This document shows positions 1 through 6,061 of a stretch of 7,204 bases of DNA, in pieces; the first letter of the stretch is position 1, and each line of letters begins with the position of its first letter. The DNA comes from an uncultured archaeon (GTDB lineage Archaea > Nanobdellota > Nanobdellia > Woesearchaeales > CAIVOO01), in the NCBI GenBank assembly GCA_903907555.1, contig CAIVOO010000092.1, positions 1-7,204 of the forward strand. Direction: 5' to 3'. The notes beneath the pieces are model-generated. The model searched no databases. It was given only the letters and a program-made list of their open reading frames with translations, and was not told where the DNA came from. The translations under genes were made by a program, and so were the position numbers.

Positions 1-14
1 GAAAAGAAAAAAGG
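1..14 (-). terminator. Possible T-rich terminator after the trxB-malic enzyme operon
   Basis: Read on the minus strand, this stretch is CCTTTTTTCTTTTC, about 30 nt after the malic enzyme stop codon. Archaeal RNA polymerase can terminate at T-rich tracts without a hairpin. It overlaps the possible plus-strand gene end, so it may serve inside coding sequence or be fortuitous. Confidence 0.3.
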
Positions 15-45
15 TTTATGCAATAAGTGCGAAAACAAGAAATAA
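1..45 (+). CDS. Possible 3' end of a plus-strand gene with a CxxC tail (partial)
   Basis: An open frame enters from the left edge and ends at TAA 43-45, encoding EKKKGLCNKCENKK. The CxxC flanked by lysines resembles half of a zinc knuckle or zinc ribbon. It would converge on the malic enzyme gene, whose stop codon is at 46-48 on the other strand, so no base would be wasted between them; such tight tail-to-tail packing recurs at 6058-6061. Fourteen codons are too few to prove coding, and the A-rich start could equally be the complement of a T-rich terminator. No function can be given. Confidence 0.35.
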   Translation, partial: EKKKGLCNKCENKK

Positions 46-1188
46 CTATTTCTTCGCAGCCTTAATCACGGCTCTTGCGACAGTATTCGCCACGCCTTTG
101 TCGAATGGTCCAGGAATTATCTTCTCGGCAGTTGGCTCCTTAACTAATCCTGCTAATGCTTCTGCAGCTGCTATCAGCATTTTCTTTGTTATCTTTGCGC
201 GAATCTTCATCGCTCCCTTGAATATTCCAGGGAATGCAAGAACATTGTTTATCTGATTCGGAAAATCCGAGCGCCCTGAAGCGACAATCACTGCCCCGCC
301 TTTCTTTGCCTCATCAGGCATTATTTCCGGGACAGGATTTGCCATTGCAAATATTATTGGAGAATTCATTTTGGAAACCATCTCTGCCGTTACCTGATTT
401 GGCCCTGATACACCGATAAAAATGTCTGCGCCAACCAAAATTTCAGATATTTTTCCAGACAATCTTTCTTTGTTAGTTAATCTTGCAAGCTCTTCTTTTG
501 CAGGATTCATGTTTTCCTTGCGCCCTTCATAGATGGCGCCTGCCTTGTCGCAAAGTATGATATTCGTAAATCCGTACTGAAGAAGCAGCTTTGTTATGGC
601 TGTTCCTGCAGCGCCTGCTCCTGAAAAAACAATCTTCGCATCCTTGCCCTTGCCTGAAACTTTCAGCGCATTAATCAGGCCTGCAAGCACAACAACTGCT
701 GTTCCGTGCTGGTCGTCATGCATAAGCGGGATGTCAAGCGCCTCTTTCAGCTTCTCTTCAATATAGAAGCATCTTGGCGCAGATATGTCTTCAAGGTTTA
801 TCCCTCCGAAAACAGGGGATATGCTTTTTACAATCTTGATTATCTCTTCAGGATCTTTTGAATCGATACAGATTGGGAATGCGTCAAGCCCTGCAAATTT
901 CTTAAACAAAGCGCATTTTCCCTCCATCACAGGAAGCCCTGCCTCTGGCCCTATATCCCCAAGCCCGAGGACTGCTGTCCCGTCAGAAATAACAGCAACC
1001 ATCTTTGACTTGAATGTGTAATCATAAACCTTTGATTTATCCTTGGATATTTCTATGCAAGGCTGCGCAACACCTGGAGTGTATGCGAGCGACAAGTCGT
1101 GCCTGTCATTAAGCGGCACCTTGAGTTTTATTGCAAGCTTTCCCAAATGCTTTTTGTGCAATTCAAGCGATTCTTCAGAAAGACTCAT
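46..1188 (-). CDS. Malic enzyme, short single-domain type (NAD(P)-dependent, decarboxylating)
   Basis: This enzyme oxidatively decarboxylates L-malate to pyruvate and CO2, reducing NAD(P)+, in the cytoplasm. At 380 residues it matches the compact bacterial/archaeal form (COG0281) and lacks the phosphotransacetylase-like tail of E. coli MaeB. Visible residues are the catalytic tyrosine in LAYTPGV (Tyr36), the catalytic lysine in MEGK (Lys91), metal ligands in NLEDISAP (Glu133, Asp134) and HDDQHGTA (Asp159 region), the Rossmann motif GAGAAG (190-195), NPVPE (284-288) and PNQINN (310-315). An aspartate ends the second Rossmann strand (ILCDKAG), which often favours NAD+, but NADP+ enzymes of this family can share it, so cofactor choice is open. 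The ATG overlaps the trxB stop as ATGA, indicating translational coupling and making this the second gene of the operon. Family assignment is secure; the start is supported by the overlap. Confidence 0.95.
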   Translation of the reverse strand: MSLSEESLELHKKHLGKLAIKLKVPLNDRHDLSLAYTPGVAQPCIEISKDKSKVYDYTFKSKMVAVISDGTAVLGLGDIGPEAGLPVMEGKCALFKKFAGLDAFPICIDSKDPEEIIKIVKSISPVFGGINLEDISAPRCFYIEEKLKEALDIPLMHDDQHGTAVVVLAGLINALKVSGKGKDAKIVFSGAGAAGTAITKLLLQYGFTNIILCDKAGAIYEGRKENMNPAKEELARLTNKERLSGKISEILVGADIFIGVSGPNQVTAEMVSKMNSPIIFAMANPVPEIMPDEAKKGGAVIVASGRSDFPNQINNVLAFPGIFKGAMKIRAKITKKMLIAAAEALAGLVKEPTAEKIIPGPFDKGVANTVARAVIKAAKK

Positions 1189-2090
1189 TTTTTGAACTCT
1201 CTTGTCACATACTTGTATGCAGAATATGATGCTATTGAGCCTTCTGCAGCAGCTGTTATGAACTGCTTCAGCTCAGACTTGTCAGAAATATCTCCTGCCG
1301 CGAAGAATCCTGAAATATTTGTCGCCTGATTCTTATCTACTATTACAAAACCGAATTCGTTGATGTCAACTCCTATGCTGACTGCAAGGTTGTTGTTAGG
1401 CTCTGCGCCTATCTGGACGAATACTCCGTCGACTGAAATATCTTTATGGTCATCAGTGTGAATTTTTTCAACAAACTTGCTTCCTTTAATCTCAACAATA
1501 TTGGTATTGTGCAGAACTTCGATTTTAGGATGCGCATAAACCCTTTCAGAAGTTATCGGCTCTGCCCTTAACCTGTCCCTTCTGTAAATAACATAAACTT
1601 TCTTTGCGTATTCTGCCAATAACAAAGCACCTGTTGCTGCAGCATCAGAGCCTCCGACAATTGCGACAATCTTGTCCTTGTACAAGGGACCGTCGCAGGT
1701 GAAGCAATAACTTACGCCTTTCCCCTGGAAATGCAGTTCGCCAGGGCAGTTGAGATGCCTGTGCTTCATTCCAGCAGAAAATATTATGCTTCTAGCCTCA
1801 AGCTCTTTTTTAGCAGTCTTGATCTTGAATATGCCGCCATCCTTTTTCAGCTCAAGAACCTCTTCATTCAAAGTCTTGACTCCTGAATGCGTGACATGCT
1901 TCTTGAACTTGTCCATCAAATCTATTCCTGATATTGATGGCTCGCCTATCCAGTTCTCAACAAGGTGGGCTTCCATTCCTGTCCCGCCGAATTCTTTTGC
2001 AATGAGAAGAGTATCAAGCTTATACCTTGCTGCGTAAAGCGCAGCGCCATAACCAGCAGCTCCTCCTCCTATAACAATTACGTCGTACAT
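1185..2090 (-). CDS. trxB: Thioredoxin reductase (FAD- and NAD(P)H-dependent, low-Mr type)
   Basis: The 301-residue flavoprotein should pass electrons from NAD(P)H through FAD and a redox disulfide to thioredoxin or a glutaredoxin-like partner. The FAD-binding GGGAAG is at 8-13, the redox pair CFTC at 129-132 followed by DGP, the nucleotide-binding VGGSDAA at 145-151, and the second FAD contact AAGDI at 264-268. RRDRLR (170-175) matches most of the HRRxxxR signature for the NADPH 2'-phosphate, with tyrosine replacing histidine, so NADPH use is likely. The segment around 35-48 (FGGTGMEAHLVENW) differs from the usual GGQ...VENYPG wording, although VEN is kept. Length fits the family (about 300-320). 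It is the first gene of an operon with malic enzyme, preceded by a TATA box 22 nt before the ATG and no Shine-Dalgarno sequence, so the message is probably leaderless. Confidence 0.95.
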   Translation of the reverse strand: MYDVIVIGGGAAGYGAALYAARYKLDTLLIAKEFGGTGMEAHLVENWIGEPSISGIDLMDKFKKHVTHSGVKTLNEEVLELKKDGGIFKIKTAKKELEARSIIFSAGMKHRHLNCPGELHFQGKGVSYCFTCDGPLYKDKIVAIVGGSDAAATGALLLAEYAKKVYVIYRRDRLRAEPITSERVYAHPKIEVLHNTNIVEIKGSKFVEKIHTDDHKDISVDGVFVQIGAEPNNNLAVSIGVDINEFGFVIVDKNQATNISGFFAAGDISDKSELKQFITAAAEGSIASYSAYKYVTREFKK

Positions 2091-2112
2091 ATATAATAGG
2101 GAAAAGAAGGGG

Positions 2113-2120
2113 TATATAAA
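2113..2120 (-). promoter_or_regulatory. TATA box of the trxB-malic enzyme operon
   Basis: The minus strand reads TTTATATA, the archaeal TATA consensus. Exactly 22 nt separate it from the trxB ATG, so the predicted transcription start is at or next to the first base of the start codon. No Shine-Dalgarno sequence precedes the ATG, which agrees with a leaderless mRNA. A second TATATA at 2090-2097 is too close to the start to act. Confidence 0.75.
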
Positions 2121-2130
2121 GTTTATTCAC

Positions 2131-2160
2131 TAATAAAAAAAATAACAAAAAAATAAGAAA
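2131..2160 (-). terminator. T-rich terminator after the lipoprotein gene
   Basis: Directly after the TAA of the lipoprotein gene the minus strand is almost entirely T (TTTCTTATTTTTTTGTTATT and onward), with no hairpin. This is the usual form of an archaeal intrinsic terminator. It sits just before the trxB promoter, keeping the two transcription units apart. Confidence 0.65.
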
Positions 2161-2940
2161 TTAACAGCTTGCCAAACACTGCTGCTTGTAATCGCCTTGC
2201 AACTGGTTGCAGTAATCGCATGCGTTTGACGGCGTATTTCCTTGCGCACCCTGCGCCTGCTGCATTAACGCATTAACATCCTTGCAGTTTGCTATTTCAG
2301 CATCGCTAATCTTGCTTGCTGCTCCTGATGTTCCGAAATCCTTAAGCACAGTCGTTATCTTTCCATCCGGGTCGATAGTCTTCGCAAGACCAAACGGGAC
2401 TTCGCCAGATACCCACGATTCTGACTTTGAGTCAGCATCCTTGAATTTCGTGACGCTCACAGTCTTTCCTGTCGGAGTCGTGTAAGTTCCTGTTCCGATT
2501 ATTCCTACATTATTCTCATAATTTTTTTCGTCAGGCAAATTTGCTGCAGGAGCATCTTTTACATCCATGCACAATACCTGCCCGCCTGATTTCATGACAT
2601 ACTTTGACGGCTGATAGTTATTATTGGTATTCATCCACATCTGGGACACAAATTCATTGCCGCCAGTATTGCCGCTTGTCTGCATTCTTAAAACACCATT
2701 GTCAAAACTGATGACTTCCATCCTCATGGTTGTAGTTGTCTCTCCTTGTGTTTCCCACTCAACCCATGAGCCTGCCTTGTACGCCATAAATCCCTTAAAT
2801 GCATCAGAAACCTTTGCAGGCTCTGTTTTTTCAGGCGTCCCGCCTAACTTCTGCTGCTCTGCTGTACCTGTTTCTGCCTGCTTGCCGCAAGCGACGAGAA
2901 ACAAAGCAAGAACGAAAAACGCAAAAATATACTTTTTCAT
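2161..2940 (-). CDS. Predicted secreted lipoprotein with cysteine-rich C-terminus, function unknown
   Basis: I do not recognise a named family. Residues 1-17 form a signal peptide (MKKYIF, then a hydrophobic core) ending in a lipobox, LFLVAC, so Cys18 would become the lipidated N-terminus anchored outside the membrane. A low-complexity linker rich in T, E, Q, K and P spans about 19-46. Residues about 50-205 look like an all-beta domain: alternating strands with Gly/Thr/Asn turns, starting AYKAGSWVEWETQG and including one cysteine (Cys124). The end carries five cysteines: Cys219, then Cys241, Cys244, Cys255 and Cys259, the last being the final residue. This spacing suggests disulfides or metal binding. 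The start is supported by a GGGGGTG Shine-Dalgarno sequence 4 nt upstream and a TATA box 35 nt upstream. It is a single-gene unit, divergent from the small membrane protein gene. Confidence 0.85.
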   Translation of the reverse strand: MKKYIFAFFVLALFLVACGKQAETGTAEQQKLGGTPEKTEPAKVSDAFKGFMAYKAGSWVEWETQGETTTTMRMEVISFDNGVLRMQTSGNTGGNEFVSQMWMNTNNNYQPSKYVMKSGGQVLCMDVKDAPAANLPDEKNYENNVGIIGTGTYTTPTGKTVSVTKFKDADSKSESWVSGEVPFGLAKTIDPDGKITTVLKDFGTSGAASKISDAEIANCKDVNALMQQAQGAQGNTPSNACDYCNQLQGDYKQQCLASC

Positions 2941-2944
2941 AATA

Positions 2945-2983
2945 CACCCCCTTAGACGATTAAGTATATATGAAGTATTTAAA
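2945..2983 (-). promoter_or_regulatory. Promoter and Shine-Dalgarno site of the lipoprotein gene
   Basis: On the minus strand a TATA-like TTTAAATA (2983-2976) lies 35 nt before the ATG at 2940, and GGGGGTG (2951-2945) lies 4 nt before it. The expected transcription start near 2953 gives a leader of roughly 13 nt that is essentially only the ribosome-binding site. A second AT-rich stretch (CATATATA, about 2965-2972) is a possible alternative box, but its spacing would leave no leader for the ribosome-binding site. Confidence 0.6.
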
Positions 2984-3034
2984 ATTTACCTATTCAGATT
3001 ATCATTCAATAAACTACTCACTGATGATGGCTAA

Positions 3035-3075
3035 TATTTAAAAAACATATCTCCATTACCGTGGTTTAGGAGGTG
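3035..3075 (+). promoter_or_regulatory. Promoter and strong Shine-Dalgarno site of the small membrane protein gene
   Basis: TATTTAAA at 3035-3042 lies 38 nt before the ATG at 3081, and a near-perfect AGGAGGTG occupies 3068-3075 with a 5-nt spacer. The expected start of transcription near 3065 gives a leader of about 16 nt. This is the strongest ribosome-binding site in the window, suggesting high expression of the small protein. Confidence 0.7.
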
Positions 3076-3080
3076 TTTTA

Positions 3081-3401
3081 ATGGCAAATCCAGTAGGAAG
3101 TTGGGCCTTTATTATAGGTATAATATTGGCCATACTAGCAGGACTCGCAACAGTACCTTACGCAGCACTCATACTGCTCATATTAGGTTTGATTGTCGGA
3201 TTCCTGAACATTACAGAGAAGGAAGTCAACTCTTTCCTGATTGCGTCAGTCGCATTGATAATGATTGGCACAGCAGGATTGGCATCAGTAGACTTCATCG
3301 GTCTGGTGTTGGCAAAGATATTGGCTAATATAGCAGCATTCGTTGCGCCAGCAGCGCTTGTAGTTGCGCTAAAGTCGGTATATGCATTAAGCAAAGATTA
3401 A
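3081..3401 (+). CDS. Small conserved-type integral membrane protein, four predicted helices
   Basis: The 106-residue protein is almost wholly hydrophobic. Predicted membrane helices are at about 8-23 (WAFIIGIILAILAGLA), 26-43, 51-70 and 73-103; the last may be one long helix or a hairpin. The only sizeable polar loop is NITEKEVN (43-50) between helices 2 and 3, and the tail is SKD. Glycines, alanines and one late proline (Pro90) suggest tight helix packing. No catalytic or binding motif is visible. The wording resembles small membrane proteins I associate with DPANN genomes, but I cannot confirm that without a search, and no function is known to me. The start is fixed by AGGAGGTG 5 nt upstream. 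It appears to be transcribed alone, with its own promoter and a T-rich terminator after the stop codon. Confidence 0.85.
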   Translation: MANPVGSWAFIIGIILAILAGLATVPYAALILLILGLIVGFLNITEKEVNSFLIASVALIMIGTAGLASVDFIGLVLAKILANIAAFVAPAALVVALKSVYALSKD

Positions 3402-3403
3402 AG

Positions 3404-3430
3404 TTTTTGTTTTTTATTTTCTTTCTTATT
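3404..3430 (+). terminator. T-rich terminator after the small membrane protein gene
   Basis: Beginning 2 nt after the TAA, the plus strand is TTTTTGTTTTTTATTTTCTT and further T-rich bases, without a preceding hairpin. This fits an archaeal oligo-T terminator. It ends about 12 nt before the thrS TATA box. Confidence 0.7.
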
Positions 3431-3441
3431 TCTCCAAAATA

Positions 3442-3449
3442 TTTATAAA
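3442..3449 (+). promoter_or_regulatory. TATA box of the thrS operon
   Basis: TTTATAAA lies exactly 22 nt before the thrS ATG at 3472, with CCAAAA upstream as a weak BRE candidate. The transcription start should fall on the start codon. The sequence before the ATG (GCATTTCTGCC) has no Shine-Dalgarno character, so the message is likely leaderless. Confidence 0.75.
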
Positions 3450-3471
3450 GAGCTAATCACGCATTTCTGCC

Positions 3472-5373
3472 ATGGCAAAAATAAAACTAACATTCCCAAA
3501 TGGTTCAGTTAATGAGTATGATGCAGGCATCACTGCATTTGAAATTGCAAAGCAGATTAGCAACAGCCTTGCAGAAGCTGCAGTGGCTGCAAAAGTTGAT
3601 GAGCAGCTTATTGACTTGACAGCGCCTATCAAGAAGAACGGAAGGTTTGAAGTCATCACATCAAAATCAAAGGAAGGGCTTGAAGTTCTAAGGCACAGCA
3701 CAGCCCACTTGCTTGCTCACGCTGTTAAAAGGTTATTCCCGAAAGCAGTGCCAACAATTGGCCCTGTTGTTGAGGAAGGATTCTATTACGATTTCGATTC
3801 AAAGCCATTCACGCCGGAAGATTTAGTGAAAATAGAAGCTGAGATGGCGAAGATTGTCGCAGAGAAGATTGACATCAAAAGATTAGAGCTTACAAAATCT
3901 GAAGCAAAGAAAGTATTCAAGGATAACCCTTACAAATTAGAATTGATAGATGAGTTTGAAGGTAACATTTCTGCATATGGACAAGGAGATTTCATGGATT
4001 TGTGCAGGGGCCCGCATCTGCCGAACACGTCTAAAATAAAGGCTTTCAAAATCACAAAGCTTGCTGGCGCGTATTGGAGAGGCGATGCGAACAACAAGCA
4101 GCTGCAGAGGATTTACGGGATAGCTTTCTTCAGCAAGAAAGAGCTTGATGATTACCTCAAACTGATTGAAGAGGCAGAGAAAAGGGATCATAGGAAGATT
4201 GGAAAAGAGCTTGAATTGTATTTCTTCCATGAATATAGCCCAGGCTCTGCATTCTTTGAGCCGAAAGGAGCAGTAATTTACAATGAACTGATGAAATACA
4301 TCAGGGAGCAGTATTTTATCAGAGGATACAAAGAAGTGGTCACTCCGTTGCTTTATGACAAGGCATTGTGGGAGACTTCTGGGCATTGGGAGCATTACAA
4401 GGATGACATGTTCAAGCTGACAATTGATGGAAGAGAGTTCTCGCTAAAGCCGATGAACTGCCCAAGCCATCTTCTTATTTTCAAGAACAGGACAAGAAGC
4501 TATAAGGAGCTTCCGCTAAGGATTGCTGATTTTGCCCCGTTGCACAGGAATGAGCTGAAGGGAGTTCTCAGCGGATTGACAAGAGTGAGAAAATTCTGCC
4601 AGGACGATTCGCACATCTTCTGCACAGAAGAGCAGATAGCTCCAGAGCTTCTTGGGCTGATTGATTTCGTTGATTTCATCTACAAAGAAACATTCAATTT
4701 CGAATACAATGCAGTCCTCAGCACAAGGCCTGAGAAATTCATGGGTGACGTAAAGCTTTGGGACAAGGCAGAGAAAGTTTTGGAAGAAGTCCTGAAGAAA
4801 AGAAAAATCCTGTACAGGCTGGCTCCTGGAGAAGGAGCATTCTACGGGCCGAAGATAGACTTCAAAATAAAAGATGCTTTAGGAAGAGACTGGCAGCTTG
4901 CAACAATACAGGTTGATTTCCAGATGCCGCTGAGATTCGAAGCGACATACGAAGGCGAGGACGGAAAGAAGCACACTCCAATCATGCTTCACAGGGCATT
5001 GCTCGGAAGCGTTGACAGGTTCATAGGAGTATACACAGAATCCTGCGCAGGAAAATTCCCTCTCTGGCTAAGCCCAGTGCAGGTCAAGATATTATCAATA
5101 TCAGACAGGCATGTAGATTATGCAAAGAAAGTAATTCAGATGTTCATGGACGAAGGCATAAGGACAGAGCTTGACGACAGGGCGGAAACAATACCGAAGA
5201 AAGTCAGGCAGGCAGAGATGGAGAAAGTTCCTTACATCTTAGTCATAGGTGACAAGGAAATGCAAAATGAGACGGTAAATGTAAGGACGAGAGACAACGT
5301 AGTGCACGGCGAAAAGAAAGCAAAAGAATTCTTGGAACAGGTAAAGAAAGAGATAAAGGAGAGAAAGCTGTGA
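3472..5373 (+). CDS. thrS: Threonine--tRNA ligase, bacterial-type domain architecture
   Basis: ThrRS joins threonine to tRNA-Thr in the cytoplasm. The 633 residues match the full bacterial form (E. coli about 642). Domain order is TGS (about 1-62), the SAD/N2 editing domain (about 75-220), the class II catalytic core (about 240-535) and the anticodon-binding domain (about 536-633). The editing site is intact: HSTAHLLAH (His75, His79) and DLCRGPH (Cys178, His182). Zinc ligands that recognise threonine are Cys330 in MNCPSH, His381 in DDSHIF and His507 in MLHRALLGS. Motif 2 reads PLHRNELKG...GLTRVRKFCQDD, and the motif 3 arginine is in GSVDRF. Many archaea instead carry a D-aminoacyl-deacylase-like N-terminal editing domain, so this gene has a bacterial history. 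It is probably leaderless and heads an operon, its TGA overlapping the next GTG start as GTGA. Confidence 0.97.
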   Translation: MAKIKLTFPNGSVNEYDAGITAFEIAKQISNSLAEAAVAAKVDEQLIDLTAPIKKNGRFEVITSKSKEGLEVLRHSTAHLLAHAVKRLFPKAVPTIGPVVEEGFYYDFDSKPFTPEDLVKIEAEMAKIVAEKIDIKRLELTKSEAKKVFKDNPYKLELIDEFEGNISAYGQGDFMDLCRGPHLPNTSKIKAFKITKLAGAYWRGDANNKQLQRIYGIAFFSKKELDDYLKLIEEAEKRDHRKIGKELELYFFHEYSPGSAFFEPKGAVIYNELMKYIREQYFIRGYKEVVTPLLYDKALWETSGHWEHYKDDMFKLTIDGREFSLKPMNCPSHLLIFKNRTRSYKELPLRIADFAPLHRNELKGVLSGLTRVRKFCQDDSHIFCTEEQIAPELLGLIDFVDFIYKETFNFEYNAVLSTRPEKFMGDVKLWDKAEKVLEEVLKKRKILYRLAPGEGAFYGPKIDFKIKDALGRDWQLATIQVDFQMPLRFEATYEGEDGKKHTPIMLHRALLGSVDRFIGVYTESCAGKFPLWLSPVQVKILSISDRHVDYAKKVIQMFMDEGIRTELDDRAETIPKKVRQAEMEKVPYILVIGDKEMQNETVNVRTRDNVVHGEKKAKEFLEQVKKEIKERKL

Positions 5374-5633
5374 ATTACAATCTTGAACTTGAAAAAGCTG
5401 AAGCAGCAATAAAAAAACAGAAAGCGAAGCTCATCTGCATACAGCTGCCAGACGGCCTGAAGCCGAAAGCAGGTGAGATAAAGGATTTTCTTGAAGATAA
5501 CACAAAAGCAAAAATCATTATCTGGTGCGGCAGTTGTTTCGGAGCCTGCGACACTCCAAGCGATTTGGATAAGCTCGGAGTTGACTTAGTCATACAGTGG
5601 GGGCATAATGAATTCCCCTGGATGGCGAAATGA
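5370..5633 (+). CDS. Stand-alone Dph2 N-terminal-type domain (diphthamide synthase-like), 87 residues
   Basis: The sequence looks like the first domain of archaeal Dph1/Dph2, the radical-SAM-like enzyme that starts diphthamide synthesis on elongation factor 2. Recognisable parts are the N-terminal helix LELEKAEAAIKKQ, the strand and turn ICIQLPDGLKPKAGEI (23-37), IIWCGSCFGACD (50-61) and a VIQWGHNEFPW end (74-84). Cys60 in FGACD corresponds to the first of three cysteines that hold the 4Fe-4S cluster in full Dph2. Domains 2 and 3, with the other two ligands, are absent: full Dph2 is about 340 residues. There is no frameshift, because the next gene encodes an unrelated membrane protein. Extra cysteines 53 and 56 give C-x2-C-x3-C. 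The GTG start overlaps the thrS stop by 4 nt, with a GGAG 8 nt upstream. It could be a degraded remnant or a domain with its own metal-binding role; coding is well supported, function is not. Confidence 0.8.
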   Translation: MNYNLELEKAEAAIKKQKAKLICIQLPDGLKPKAGEIKDFLEDNTKAKIIIWCGSCFGACDTPSDLDKLGVDLVIQWGHNEFPWMAK

Positions 5634-6061
5634 TTGAAGCGTTATTAGTCCTGATTTCATTTCTCGGCTTAATAGTGGGAATAACTCTCGCATTGATAGC
5701 GCCGGAAGAGCTGAAGGATGGAAGGAAATATTTCGTCTGGGTGAAGTTTGTTTTATTACTATTAATAATTGGCATCTCTGTATTCTTCAGCATGAATTAT
5801 TATCTTGCAATTCCGATAATAATTGCTGCAGGACTATTTTTCTATAAGAGAGAATACATGTTTTTGCCAGCATTCGCAGCATTTGTCAAGGATGCGAACG
5901 GATTGTTCATTCTATATTCACTGTTATTTCTATACGGACTGCCTGTAGGAAGCCTGACTAAAGAAAAAACATTCTGGGCGACTGCGAAGAAACTTCTGAT
6001 GAGGCATATTGCCTATATAGCTGTGGGAATAGCTGCAATAGTAATCAAGAATTATATCTAA
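5630..6061 (+). CDS. Polytopic membrane protein of unknown function in the thrS operon
   Basis: The 143-residue protein has about five predicted membrane helices, near 3-24, 37-54, 57-72, 90-106 and 124-140. Short basic or mixed loops lie between them: PEELKDGRKYF after helix 1, YKREY after helix 3, and TKEKTFWATAKKLLMRH before the last helix. No cysteine or histidine cluster or known transporter signature is visible, and I do not recognise the family. The ATG overlaps the preceding stop as ATGA (5630-5633), so it is coupled to the Dph2-like gene and belongs to the thrS transcription unit. No separate promoter is seen. The stop TAA (6059-6061) overlaps the stop of the convergent pilin-like gene, leaving no intergenic space. 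Confidence 0.85.
   Translation: MIEALLVLISFLGLIVGITLALIAPEELKDGRKYFVWVKFVLLLLIIGISVFFSMNYYLAIPIIIAAGLFFYKREYMFLPAFAAFVKDANGLFILYSLLFLYGLPVGSLTKEKTFWATAKKLLMRHIAYIAVGIAAIVIKNYI

Noticed and set aside
2624..3034. 136-codon open frame on the plus strand across the lipoprotein start and promoter
   Set aside because: It is antisense to a gene with a clear lipobox, ribosome-binding site and TATA box; the translation has no recognisable features.
3021..3080. CTGATGATGG at 3021-3030 as a C box of a C/D box guide RNA
   Set aside because: No CTGA D box follows at a suitable distance, and the site lies immediately before the promoter of the small membrane protein gene.
3937..4395. 152-codon open frame on the minus strand inside thrS
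   Set aside because: It is fully antisense to conserved ThrRS catalytic and editing sequence and lacks its own signals.
5370..6061. Frameshifted full-length Dph2 spanning 5370-6061
   Set aside because: The downstream sequence encodes a polytopic membrane protein with its own ATGA-coupled start and no Dph2 domain 2 or 3 motifs in any frame I read.
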